Below, in pieces: positions 56,080 through 64,000 of a stretch of 64,000 nucleotides of DNA. The notes beneath the pieces were generated by a model. It worked only from the letters and a program-made list of their open reading frames with translations. It did no database searches and was not told where the DNA came from. A program made the translations under genes and the position numbers. The stretch covers positions 1,302,001 to 1,366,000 of the forward strand of contig NZ_CP079946.1 in NCBI RefSeq assembly GCF_019968905.1, given 5' to 3'. Source of the stretch: Corallococcus sp. EGB. Its GTDB lineage: Bacteria > Myxococcota > Myxococcia > Myxococcales > Myxococcaceae. How positions within the stretch are numbered: the stretch's first letter is position 1; every line of letters starts with the position of its first letter.

Positions 56080-56874
56080 ATGGGACGTCATACCGACAAG
56101 GTTGGAGATGCCTTTCCCCGGGCGCCTTCGCAGGAAGAATGGGATCGGATGGGGCAGGAGGAGCGGGACCGGGTGGTGGCAACACTGCCGAATGAGGTGA
56201 CGTACGAAGAGATGGCGATGCCCGAGGGGGACGACCATCAGGAGCCCAAGTTGCTCGCCCGCGAAGCGCTCCGGGGCTACTTCAAGCGTCGCGGGCGCAA
56301 GGCTTACGTAGGCTCGGAATTGCCCGTGTATTACCCGGCGGAGCGACGGTTCGCGCCGGACCTGTTGGTCGTGCTGGACGTGGAGAACCACCGACGGAAG
56401 AAGTGGTTGGTCAGTCACGAGGGGCACGGGCTCGACTGGGTGATGGAGATCCACGCCGGAGGCGATCGGAAGAAGGATGCCGAGTACAACGTGAGCCGGT
56501 ATGCCCGTCTGGGAATCCCCGAGTACTTCATCTTCGATGGGGGAGGGCTCGCGTTGGAGGGCTACCGGCTGGCAACACCGGATGCGCGCGTCTACACGCG
56601 CATGGAGTCCCGGAATGGTCGCTTCACCTCTGAGGTGTTGGGGCTCGACCTCCAGGTCGAAGGCGAGGACGTGCGCTTCTGGGCAGGCAACGCGCCGTTG
56701 CTGGTCTCCGAGGAGTTCATCGAACGCCTGGAAGATCAGACGATGACCCTGCAACGGCGTGCCCAGGAGGAATCCCGGCGCGCGGATGAGGAATCCCGGC
56801 GCGCGGACGAGGCCGAACGCCGTTTCAAGGAACTCGAAGCCGAGCTCGCCCGGCTGAAGAAGTCCCAAGGCTGA
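56080..56874 (+). CDS. Uma2-family (DUF820) restriction-endonuclease-fold protein
   Basis: A 264-residue protein. The PD-(D/E)XK core is visible: EPKLLAREALRGYF, RFAPDLLVVLDV (Asp), WVMEIHAGGDRKKD (Glu and Lys) and RYARLGIPEYFIFD. The C-terminal 60 residues are an Arg/Glu coiled coil containing the direct repeat EESRRADEESRRADE. The Uma2 family is abundant in cyanobacteria and myxobacteria and predicted to be nuclease-like, with unproven function. The gene sits between small membrane protein and comF genes with slightly different base composition from its neighbours. Confidence 0.88.
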   Translation: MGRHTDKVGDAFPRAPSQEEWDRMGQEERDRVVATLPNEVTYEEMAMPEGDDHQEPKLLAREALRGYFKRRGRKAYVGSELPVYYPAERRFAPDLLVVLDVENHRRKKWLVSHEGHGLDWVMEIHAGGDRKKDAEYNVSRYARLGIPEYFIFDGGGLALEGYRLATPDARVYTRMESRNGRFTSEVLGLDLQVEGEDVRFWAGNAPLLVSEEFIERLEDQTMTLQRRAQEESRRADEESRRADEAERRFKELEAELARLKKSQG

Positions 56875-56885
56875 ACCCGCGGACC

Positions 56886-57587
56886 TCAGGCGAGGGTGAA
56901 CGCCCTCGCCAATGTCAGCACCTCCACGCGCGTGGCCCCAGCGTCCCGCAGGGCGATGGCGGCGGCTCGCGCAGTGGACCCCGTGGTGAACACATCGTCC
57001 ACGAGCAGCACCTCCTGCCCCTTCACCGCTCGCGACGCCGCGAACGCTCCCGCCACGTTGCCCGCGCGCTCCGCTTCACTCAGCCCCACCTGCCTTCGCG
57101 TCTCCCGCGTGCGCTCCAGCCAGCCCGCAGGTGCTGTCCGCCCCGAGGCCTTCGCCAACTCGCCCGCCAACAGGTGCGCCTGGTCGTACTGCCGTTTCCG
57201 GAAGCGCCGCACATGCAGCGGCAGCGCCACCACGCACCCGGGCGCGCTCCTCAGGAACCGCCGCGCTTCGTCCGCGAGCAGCACGCCCAGCGGCGCCGCG
57301 AGGTCCGGATGGTCCTCGTACTTGAACCGGTGAATGGCCCTCGCCACCGGGCCTTCATGCGCGAACGGCGCCCACGCCCGGCTGAACGGCGGCGGCACCG
57401 TCCGGCAACGGGGACAGGTGTTCCTCGGGAACGCGCCTGGTTCCGCGCATGTCCGGCAACACGCGGGCGGCAGCCGCTCCAACGCCGTGTCACATGTCTC
57501 GCAGAACACCGCGCCCACGCCCGGCAGCACCTTCGCGCAGGCCAGACACATGGGCGGGTAAATCAAATCCAGCAGGGCCTTCCACAT
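56886..57587 (-). CDS. comF: ComF-family phosphoribosyltransferase
   Basis: A 233-residue protein from ATG 57587 (GTG 57590 is also possible), GGGAG upstream. N-terminal zinc-finger cysteines come in pairs (MCLACAK, FCETCD, CCRTCAE, CPRCRT). The ComF core has FKYEDHPDLA, PLHVRRFRKRQYDQAHLLA and the PRPP loop VLLVDDVFTTGST. ComF is needed for DNA uptake in naturally competent bacteria and binds PriA and ssDNA in some. It is last in a minus-strand run rsfS-rlmH-rtcB-comF. No competence pilus gene is nearby. Confidence 0.92.
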   Translation of the reverse strand: MWKALLDLIYPPMCLACAKVLPGVGAVFCETCDTALERLPPACCRTCAEPGAFPRNTCPRCRTVPPPFSRAWAPFAHEGPVARAIHRFKYEDHPDLAAPLGVLLADEARRFLRSAPGCVVALPLHVRRFRKRQYDQAHLLAGELAKASGRTAPAGWLERTRETRRQVGLSEAERAGNVAGAFAASRAVKGQEVLLVDDVFTTGSTARAAAIALRDAGATRVEVLTLARAFTLA

Positions 57588-57644
57588 CACCGGGACTCCC
57601 AGGGGCAGCGCATCCGCGCGCCCCTCATGCGAGCCCCGTGCCGC

Positions 57645-58790
57645 TCACTCCGCCGTGCGGCTCCGCGTCTTGTACGTGAGCACCGGCGCCAGCGTCGCCA
57701 CCACCCGCACCAGCCCCGCCTCCACCAGGTCCGTCACCACACGGTCGATGGCCTTGTACGCCGGCGGCGCCTCCTCGAAGAGCAGGTCCCGGTCCTCGCA
57801 CACCACGTGGCTCTTGAAGGACGTGCGCGTCAGCGACTCCGCCGTGAAGCGCTCCTTCATCCGGTCCCGCGCCGCCGAGCGCGTCCACTTGCGCCCCGCG
57901 CCGTGCGCCAGGCTGAACGCGCTCTGCTCGCCCGTGCCCACCGGCAACACCAGATAGCTCAGCGCGCCACGACTGCCGGGAATCACCACCGGCCCCTCGT
58001 CCCAGGGCGCCGCGCCTTTTCGATGCAACCACCCCACGCGCCCGCCCGAGTGTCGCGCGGTCACGCTGTTGTGGCACACGTCCAACACCCGCCGCCCCGT
58101 CGCCCCAATCCCTTCCAACGCCCGTTGCGCCACCAGCGCCCGGTTCGCCTTCGCCCACAACACCGCGCCGTCGTGCCGCGTGAGATAGGCGCGCGCCTCG
58201 TCCGAGTCCGCCGCCAGTCCGCCCGCCGCATGCCGGTCGACATGCTTGCGCAGGATGGCCTCCCCCAGCCCGCGCGACCCCGAGTGCACGAGCAACAGCA
58301 ACCGCTCCTCCCGCAGGCCCAGCGCCTCGAAGACGCGCGCGTCGTGCACCTCCTCCACCCGCTGCACCTCCGCGAAGTGGTTGCCGCCGCCCACCGTGCC
58401 CAGCGCCGCCTCGAAGCCCGTGCTCTGCGCGCCGTGCTCCGCGAGGACCGCGCCCGTGTCCCCCTCCCACGGCCCCTCCAGGTCCAGCTTCGCCGCCCAC
58501 CGCTCCGCCTTCGCCTTGCGCGTCGGCAGGTCCACGTCCCACAGGCCCATGCCACAGCCGATGTCGCTGCCCACGAGGTAGGGATAGAGGAAACCCTCGG
58601 ACTCGAAGGCGGCGCCCACCGGAGCGCCCTTGCCGGGATGCAGGTCCGGCAGTCCCACCGCGAGCCTCATGCCCGGCAGCCGCGACACGGCCTCCAGTTG
58701 GCGGACGGCCTCGCCCTCCACCCAGGACTGGGGCGAGGCGATGATGCGCACGGTCGCGGCCGTGGAGGTTTCAGAAGAGGGTGTGGTCAT
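57645..58790 (-). CDS. rtcB: RtcB-like RNA ligase (PrfH-associated subfamily)
   Basis: A 381-residue protein, shorter than canonical RtcB (about 400-480). Metal and guanylylation residues are present: Cys in GSDIGCGMG, His in GTVGGGNHF, His in LLVHSGSRGLG, His in VCHNSV and the nucleophile His in LAHGAGRKWTR. RtcB joins 2',3'-cyclic phosphate or 3'-phosphate RNA ends to 5'-OH ends using GTP and Mn. The size and the GLPDLHPGKG opening fit the subfamily usually paired with the release-factor homologue PrfH, but no prfH is adjacent here. Start ATG 58790; 64 bases separate it from rlmH. Confidence 0.9.
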   Translation of the reverse strand: MTTPSSETSTAATVRIIASPQSWVEGEAVRQLEAVSRLPGMRLAVGLPDLHPGKGAPVGAAFESEGFLYPYLVGSDIGCGMGLWDVDLPTRKAKAERWAAKLDLEGPWEGDTGAVLAEHGAQSTGFEAALGTVGGGNHFAEVQRVEEVHDARVFEALGLREERLLLLVHSGSRGLGEAILRKHVDRHAAGGLAADSDEARAYLTRHDGAVLWAKANRALVAQRALEGIGATGRRVLDVCHNSVTARHSGGRVGWLHRKGAAPWDEGPVVIPGSRGALSYLVLPVGTGEQSAFSLAHGAGRKWTRSAARDRMKERFTAESLTRTSFKSHVVCEDRDLLFEEAPPAYKAIDRVVTDLVEAGLVRVVATLAPVLTYKTRSRTAE

Positions 58791-58854
58791 GATGGCCGCT
58801 CCCGACGCGGACCCTTTCCACGCCCTGACGCCCCGGGACCGCCTGCCCGGCCGC

Positions 58855-59319
58855 CTACTTGTGGTAGGGCTCGCCCTTCAGGATGGTGAACGCGCGGTAG
58901 AGCTGCTCGATGAGCACCACCCGCGCCAGCCGGTGGGGCAGCGTCATCCGCGAGAGCGACATCACCTGATGCGCCGCGCCGCGCACCGAGTCATCCAGCC
59001 CCTCGTCACCACCAATGACGAAGAGCAGGTCCTTCGCGCCCGTCTGCGCCTTGGCGACGTAGCGGCTGAGCTCCACCGAATCCAGCAGCGTGCCGCGCTC
59101 GTCCAGCGCCACCAGCCAGTCCTGCGGCTTGCGCTTGCCGAGGATGGCGGCGGCCTCCGCGGACTTCGCCTCGCCGGGCTTGAGCTTGCGGCCCGAGGCC
59201 TCGTTCAGCTCCAAAAGCTCGAAGCGCGTGTAGTGCTCGAGCCGCCGCGCGTACTCCTGCACGGCGGGCTCGAACAGTCCGGAGCGGTCCTTTCCGATGG
59301 AGAGGAGGCGGACCTTCAC
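58855..59319 (-). CDS. rlmH: 23S rRNA pseudouridine-1915 N3-methyltransferase RlmH
   Basis: 154 residues from GTG 59319 ([10 protein letters not shown]); upstream codons belong to rsfS read in another frame. It has the SPOUT-family fold with [27 protein letters not shown] (the knot that binds S-adenosylmethionine), [20 protein letters not shown] and the C-terminal GEPYHK. It methylates pseudouridine 1915 in helix 69 of 23S rRNA in assembled 70S ribosomes. Adjacency to rsfS is conserved in many bacteria, including E. coli ybeB-ybeA. Only four bases separate it from rsfS. Confidence 0.96.
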   Translation of the reverse strand: MKVRLLSIGKDRSGLFEPAVQEYARRLEHYTRFELLELNEASGRKLKPGEAKSAEAAAILGKRKPQDWLVALDERGTLLDSVELSRYVAKAQTGAKDLLFVIGGDEGLDDSVRGAAHQVMSLSRMTLPHRLARVVLIEQLYRAFTILKGEPYHK

Positions 59320-59323
59320 GGGA

Positions 59324-59866
59324 CTAGGACAGCTTCTCCCGGGGCGCGTCCGCCCACAGGCCGTCCAGGTCGTAGAAGGCGCGCACGTCGCCGTTGAACA
59401 GGTGGGCCACGACGTCGTCGTAGTCCAGGAGCACCCACTGGCCCGTCTCAAAGCCCTCCGTGCTGATGGGACGCAGCGGCTGCGGGTCCTGCTTGAGCTG
59501 CACCTGGACGTTCTCCGCCATGGCGCTCACCTGGCGGTCGCTCTCGCCGGAGGCGATGACGATGTAGTCCGCGTAGGACGTCATCCCGCGCATGTCGAGG
59601 ATGACGACGTCCGTGGCCTTCTTGTCCAGCAGCAGGTTGCCGATGCGGCGCGCCAGCTCGCGCGCCTTCGCGTTCTCCGCGGGCTTGGGAGGCGCGGGAG
59701 GGGCGGCGACCTTCGCGGCCTTCTTGCGCGCGGGGGCCTTCTTGCGCGCCGCCGGACGCAGGCGGGTCTTCGCGGCCTTCTTCGCGGCCGTCTTCTTGCG
59801 GGCCGGAGCCCGGGTGCCGGTCTTCGCCTTCGCCTTGGATGCAGGGGTCTTCTTCTTCGTGGCCAT
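59324..59866 (-). CDS. rsfS: ribosomal silencing factor RsfS with basic N-terminal extension
   Basis: A 180-residue protein. Residues about 68-180 are RsfS ([64 protein letters not shown] and the Asp-rich end). It binds ribosomal protein uL14 and blocks subunit joining in slow growth. Residues 1-65 are an unusual Lys/Ala/Pro-rich tail ([29 protein letters not shown]) like the C-terminal tail of histone H1. Ordinary RsfS proteins are about 105-120 residues and lack it. Whether the tail binds RNA or DNA is not known. Confidence 0.92.
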   Translation of the reverse strand: MATKKKTPASKAKAKTGTRAPARKKTAAKKAAKTRLRPAARKKAPARKKAAKVAAPPAPPKPAENAKARELARRIGNLLLDKKATDVVILDMRGMTSYADYIVIASGESDRQVSAMAENVQVQLKQDPQPLRPISTEGFETGQWVLLDYDDVVAHLFNGDVRAFYDLDGLWADAPREKLS

Positions 59867-59927
59867 GTGGCGGCTACCCTATCGCACCCTTGGCAAGCTT
59901 CCAGCGCTCCTCTAAGGGGATCCGTCC

Positions 59928-60242
59928 ATGAGCGACGCCCGCCTGGAACAATTCAAGAAGATGACGGTCCAGTTCCCCGACGCCCCCATGGCCTGGTTCT
60001 CCCTGGGGAAGCTCCACCTGGAGCGCAAGGAGTACGACAGCGCCATCCAGAGCCTGGAGAACGCCGTCCGCCTGGACCCGAAATACGCCGCCGCCCTCGT
60101 CTCCCTGGGGGACGCCTACGCGGGGGCCGGCAAGACGGACAAGGCGAAGGAGGTGCTCACCACCGCTCGCGACCACGCGCTCGCCCAGCAGCACCCCAGC
60201 CTGGCGGAGGAGATCGACGAGCGCATCGCCGACCTGGACTGA
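59928..60242 (+). CDS. small TPR protein
   Basis: A 104-residue protein with AGGGGAT ahead of ATG 59928. It consists of two and a half TPR motifs (MAWFSLGKLHLERKEYDSAI, YAAALVSLGDAYAGAGK) plus a capping helix (SLAEEIDERIADLD). No signal peptide, so it is a cytoplasmic protein-interaction module. It is divergent from rsfS (61 bases) and convergent with the barrel protein gene. The function beyond protein binding cannot be deduced. Confidence 0.82.
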   Translation: MSDARLEQFKKMTVQFPDAPMAWFSLGKLHLERKEYDSAIQSLENAVRLDPKYAAALVSLGDAYAGAGKTDKAKEVLTTARDHALAQQHPSLAEEIDERIADLD

Positions 60243-60255
60243 CGGGCCTTCGCGC

Positions 60256-61311
60256 CTAGTCCGTGTCCCGCCAGGTGAAGCCCACGCCGAACACCTGGCG
60301 TGTGTAGTGCAAGTCATTGCGCGGCAGGCGCGTGCTCCAGAGGCCCCAGGACAGCTCCAGGTCCACGCGAGCGGAGACGGGCCGGGCCAGCTTGAGGGAC
60401 AGCGAGTTCTGCCCCTCGTCCTCGTCCACCAGGATGATCTCCGGCGACAGGTAGATGCCATCCGGATAGCGCGAGAAGCCCAGCGTCCCCTGCGCCAGCA
60501 GCGTCAGCCGCCACGGCAGCCGCACCCCGGCGCTGGCGGTGAGCCGGTGGCGCATCGCCGTCTCGCCGAAGCTGTTGGAACTCACCTCCTGGAAGGCGTA
60601 GCTCAGCGACAGCTTCACCGGCCCCCGGTACGCCCAGCCCGCCCCCGCCACCAGCGCGCCGTCCTGCCTGCGCCCCGGGGACGTGGTGTGGCCCGGGAAG
60701 GGACGGGCGAGGGGGCCGTAGCGGCGCGAGCCCCATTCCCCAAACACGCTCAGGGTGTGGCGCGGGGTCAGCCGGTAGCGGCCCAGCACCCCCAGCTCCG
60801 GGCCGCCGAAGTCGGCGGTGGGGTCCGGGCGGTACACGAAGCGGCGGGCGCCCGCGCGCAGGCGCAGGGCCAGGCGCACGTCCGGAGCGTATTCTGCGAA
60901 GAGGCTCGCGCCCAGGTCCGAGTACGCGCGGCTGCCACCCCGCCGGTCCTTGGCGTGCCCTTCGGCGCCCACGCCCCACTCGGTGCCCAGGGCGAGCGAG
61001 CCCTCCAGCGCGCCCGCCTGCACCAGCGTGTCCTCGCTCTCGTACTCCACGTACTTGCGCGCGCCCAGCTCGTAGCGGCCCACCACCTGGGCGCGCTCGC
61101 CGGTGCCCTTGCCTTCCGCCACGCCCAGCACGCTCAGGGCCAGGTCCGAGCCGGGACCGGGCGTGAGGCGGTCGGAGAAGTCGCGCGGGGCGTTGCTGTC
61201 CACGAGCAGCCGGCCGGTGCCCCGGAGCGAGCCCTGCCACTCGGCCGCGCGCGCACGTCCGCCCCAAGGCAACGCGAGGGCGACGAGGAGCGGGAGGAGG
61301 CGGCGGTCCAA
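60256..61311 (-). CDS. predicted outer-membrane beta-barrel protein
   Basis: 351 residues. I place the start at TTG 61311, which begins a good signal peptide (RRLLPLLVALALPWGGRARA, cleaved before AEWQG). The frame is open to GTG 61422, but that part is Cys/Arg-rich and lacks a signal. After the signal the whole chain alternates hydrophobic and polar residues in strands of 8-12 with Arg/Tyr girdles (LRLRAGARRFVYRP, RHTLSVFGEWGSRRYG, VDLELSWGLWSTR). This fits a 12-14-strand barrel. The last residue is Asp, not aromatic. No family named. The start is uncertain. Confidence 0.6.
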   Translation of the reverse strand: MDRRLLPLLVALALPWGGRARAAEWQGSLRGTGRLLVDSNAPRDFSDRLTPGPGSDLALSVLGVAEGKGTGERAQVVGRYELGARKYVEYESEDTLVQAGALEGSLALGTEWGVGAEGHAKDRRGGSRAYSDLGASLFAEYAPDVRLALRLRAGARRFVYRPDPTADFGGPELGVLGRYRLTPRHTLSVFGEWGSRRYGPLARPFPGHTTSPGRRQDGALVAGAGWAYRGPVKLSLSYAFQEVSSNSFGETAMRHRLTASAGVRLPWRLTLLAQGTLGFSRYPDGIYLSPEIILVDEDEGQNSLSLKLARPVSARVDLELSWGLWSTRLPRNDLHYTRQVFGVGFTWRDTD

Positions 61312-61446
61312 GACGCGCGCACCATACCCCTTCCCGAGGGCATCCCCACGCTCGCAAGTGTCCCGGCCGACCGCGTCGCCCCGGGGACATCCGGGGGGCG
61401 CCCACGGTCGGTGACGGCACACCCGGCCGCCCGGTACATTGCCGCC

Positions 61447-61989
61447 ATGTCTTACGCGTCCTTCCTCGCGGTGGCGGCCGGCCTGTCGCTCACCGCCTGT
61501 TCCCCCTCGTCCTTCACCACGGAGGTCCGGGGCGAGGCGACGGTGCCCGCGAGCCCCGCCGGCACCGCCACGCTGCTCAACGCCTTTCCAGCCATCAGCA
61601 GCTTCTCCGCGCTGGACTTCAACGAGAACCAGGACTTCAAGAACCGCGACGTCACCAAGGACGAGGTGACGCGCGTGCAGGTGAAGAAGATGACCCTCAA
61701 GGTCCTGAGCCCCAACGACCAGGACTTCGGCTTCCTGGACTCGCTGGAGGCCGTGGCCCGCGCGGGCAACTCCGAGTCTCGCTTCGCTTCCCGGGCGGGC
61801 ATCGCGGGGCTTGGCCTGAATCCTCCCAACCCCACGGTGGAGCTGAACACGGATGGCAGCCTGGACCTGAGGTCCTACGTGGCCGCGCCCAGCATGGCCA
61901 TCATCCTGCGCGGCACGGGGCGCCTGCCGGAGCGCGAGGTGCGCGTGCAGGCCACGGTGGTGCTGGAGGTGGAGGGCGGCGTGCTGTAG
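61447..61989 (+). CDS. hypothetical lipoprotein
   Basis: A 180-residue protein from ATG 61447. The signal peptide has a lipobox (AGLSLTACSPSS). The mature part is beta-rich, with an Asn/Asp/Lys segment (LDFNENQDFKNRDVTKDE) and a C-terminal strand series (SMAIILRGTGRLPEREV, VQATVVLEVEGGVL). The length and layout resemble small periplasmic immunoglobulin-like lipoproteins; no family recognised. It is divergent from the barrel gene, whose signal start is 135 bases away, and convergent with the coiled-coil protein gene. The two may share an envelope function, which is only a guess. Confidence 0.65.
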   Translation: MSYASFLAVAAGLSLTACSPSSFTTEVRGEATVPASPAGTATLLNAFPAISSFSALDFNENQDFKNRDVTKDEVTRVQVKKMTLKVLSPNDQDFGFLDSLEAVARAGNSESRFASRAGIAGLGLNPPNPTVELNTDGSLDLRSYVAAPSMAIILRGTGRLPEREVRVQATVVLEVEGGVL

Positions 61990-61991
61990 CC

Positions 61992-62008
61992 GGCCGCCGT
62001 GCGCGGCC
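61992..62008. terminator. short bidirectional hairpin
   Basis: Perfect 6-bp arms GGCCGC and GCGGCC around CGTGC, lying exactly between the stop codons of the convergent genes 61447-61989 and 62009-63049. No T run. Probably a modest terminator. Confidence 0.4.
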
Positions 62009-63049
62009 TCAGGGCGCCAGCGTCTTCGCGCGCTGCTCCAGCGCGCCCGCGCGCCCGTCCAGTTCGTGCTCCAGGGACTCCAGCCGCGCGGCCTCCTGCT
62101 CCATCAAGCCGACGTCCTCCGCGCCGCCCGCGGCCAGCGCCTGGGCGCGCACCGGGTCCACCTGGGGACGGCGGTCGCTGGCGGTGACGGAGGGCGGTGT
62201 CCCCCCCGCGGAGACCTCGCCCCCGTTTCCGGGCGCGGGGCCGCCCGCGTAGTTCGGCGCCTGGTCCGACTCGCCCGCGCTCACCCACGGCAGGCGGCCA
62301 CTGCCCCGCTGGGTGGGCGCCAGCTGCAGGCCCCGGTCGCCCGACGTGCGCATGCGCAGGCGGCGGTCCTGGTCGTCGAACATGGACTCCTCCCCCAGGA
62401 AGTCGTTCATGCGGCGGTCCAGGTCGCGCTCCTCGCGCACCTCGGTGATGCGTGTCTTCAGCGCCTGGAGCCGCTGGCGCACCTTGTCCTGGGTGTCGCG
62501 CAGCGCGTCCGCCTGCGCGAGCAGGTCCTCCGGATCATCCCCGCGCGCCGCGCCATCCAGCGCCGGCACCTGCGAGGCGGGCAGCGCCGCGCGCACGGCC
62601 TCCCGCTCGCCGCGCACGGAGCGCATCTGCTCCAAGAGCCGCGCCCGCTCCGCCCGGTCCGTCGTCGCGTCCCACGCCGCGCGCAGGCGCGTCAGCTCCT
62701 GGGACAGCGCGCCGTGCAGCGCCAGGTGCGCGCGCTCCACCTCTCCGTCCGCGCCGGACACCGACTGCGCCAGCCCCGTCAGCTCCCCGCTCAGCTCCTG
62801 CGAGCGGCGCAGCGCGGCCTCCAGCTCGCCGCCGGGCGTGAGCTTCCCCTGGCGCTGCGCCTTGAGGGACTCGATGCGCGCGGCCAGGCCGTTGAGCTCG
62901 TCGCGCAGCCCCTGCTGCCGGGTGCGCAGGGTGCGTGCCTCCGTGCGCGCCGCCTGGGCCTTCGCGCGCGCCTGCTCCAGGCCGGACATCGCCCCGGCGG
63001 GAGCCGCCACGAACAGGCACAGGAGGAGGGGGAGGACACGCGACATCAT
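62009..63049 (-). CDS. secreted coiled-coil protein
   Basis: A 346-residue protein from ATG 63049 (ATG 63046 and TTG 63052 are adjacent alternatives). The signal peptide (VLPLLLCLFVAAPAGA) is followed by a long helical coiled coil from about residue 25 to 215 (LEQARAKAQAARTEARTLR, LNGLAARIESLKAQRQG). A Gly/Pro/Ala-rich disordered region (about 230-300) and a final short coil (EQEAARLESLEHELDGRA) complete it. It looks like a periplasmic spacer or peptidoglycan-hydrolase activator such as EnvC/YibP without the LytM domain. No catalytic motif. A G-rich tract of potential regulatory interest lies about 100 bases upstream. Confidence 0.65.
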   Translation of the reverse strand: MMSRVLPLLLCLFVAAPAGAMSGLEQARAKAQAARTEARTLRTRQQGLRDELNGLAARIESLKAQRQGKLTPGGELEAALRRSQELSGELTGLAQSVSGADGEVERAHLALHGALSQELTRLRAAWDATTDRAERARLLEQMRSVRGEREAVRAALPASQVPALDGAARGDDPEDLLAQADALRDTQDKVRQRLQALKTRITEVREERDLDRRMNDFLGEESMFDDQDRRLRMRTSGDRGLQLAPTQRGSGRLPWVSAGESDQAPNYAGGPAPGNGGEVSAGGTPPSVTASDRRPQVDPVRAQALAAGGAEDVGLMEQEAARLESLEHELDGRAGALEQRAKTLAP

Positions 63050-63148
63050 CAAGGGGACACCGTCAGCAAGGCGGATGCCAGTCCTTCCCTCCTACCCCGT
63101 TCCCGGGCCCGACGGAAAGCGCCCTGGTTCCGGACACCTGCACGGGCC

Positions 63149-63169
63149 GGGTGGGGTGGGGTGGGTGGG
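63149..63169 (+). other. G-quadruplex-type tract
   Basis: Five G runs (3, 4, 4, 3 and 3 G) are joined by single T residues over 21 bases on the plus strand. It is 100-120 bases upstream of the coiled-coil gene start. Single-base loops make this one of the most stable quadruplex patterns on paper. Structure and function are not demonstrated. Confidence 0.55.
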
Positions 63170-63236
63170 CCGGACGGTGGAAAGTCATGGCGCCGGGGCG
63201 GAGGTGACGGATTTCCGAGGCCCTGAAGCGCCGGGG

Positions 63237-63255
63237 CCCACGCGCACCGCGTGGG
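63237..63255 (-). terminator. hairpin after the sigma-54 regulator gene
   Basis: Perfect 8-bp arms CCCACGCG and CGCGTGGG around CAC, beginning four bases after the stop codon on the minus strand. No T run follows, so intrinsic termination may be partial. Confidence 0.5.
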
Positions 63256-63258
63256 TGG

Positions 63259-64000
<742 letters not shown>

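Overview
The window is about 70% G+C with strong G/C at third codon positions. It is dense with two-gene and multi-gene overlaps (ATGA, GTGA, TGATG) and rich in lipoproteins, TPR proteins, a DUF4388 protein, Ser/Thr kinase, NtrC-type regulators and DUF3857/transglutaminase proteins. This content is typical of a fruiting myxobacterium (Myxococcota, most likely Myxococcaceae such as Corallococcus or Myxococcus). The taxonomic call is inference from gene content. I see no rRNA, tRNA, CRISPR array, insertion sequence or prophage; it looks like ordinary chromosomal backbone.

Layout: 1-3319 holds the end of a HemW-like gene, a TPR membrane protein, a DUF4388 protein with a degenerate J-like domain, and a divergent lipoprotein. 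3568-8286 is a six-gene operon of TadE/TadG-like pseudopilins ending in a tiny Flp-type pilin, without its ATPase or secretin in view. 8321-9520 is a LivK-type binding lipoprotein. 9640-15979 is a complete SUF iron-sulfur assembly operon (Rrf2 regulator, sufB, C, D, S, U, T) preceded by a 25-bp inverted repeat with the geometry of an IscR type-1 site. 16010-24726 has a DJ-1/PfpI protein, an isoaspartyl peptidase lipoprotein, a huge DUF3857 lipoprotein whose transglutaminase triad is broken, a Ser/Thr kinase and a GAF protein. 24897-26570 has two small duplicated secreted proteins with copied hairpins and a coiled-coil lipoprotein. 26641-29432 is a histidine kinase/sigma-54 response regulator pair. 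29574-33261 has an L,D-transpeptidase, YjbQ, an esterase and a cyclophilin lipoprotein.

33336-40457 is the most interesting region: a seven-gene operon closed by a strong hairpin. It joins S-adenosylmethionine decarboxylase, a zinc-ribbon DUF4178 membrane protein, a 53-residue protein, a half-size DUF350 membrane protein, a membrane-embedded spermidine-synthase-like protein, a Tat-signal flavoprotein and an exported threonine-aldolase-like PLP enzyme. I read it as an envelope-located polyamine (aminopropyl) pathway with an unknown product.

40534-64000 has a ChrR-like cupin, an eight-helix His-rich membrane protein next to a trehalose synthase/phosphatase fusion, two cell-surface proteins (one an intact DUF3857/transglutaminase paralogue), and a chitin utilisation set (GH18 chitinase, NagA, SIS isomerase). 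After these come Uma2, and a minus-strand run rsfS-rlmH-rtcB-comF in which RsfS carries a histone-H1-like tail. The window ends with small envelope proteins, a G-quadruplex-like tract and the C-terminal half of a second sigma-54 activator.
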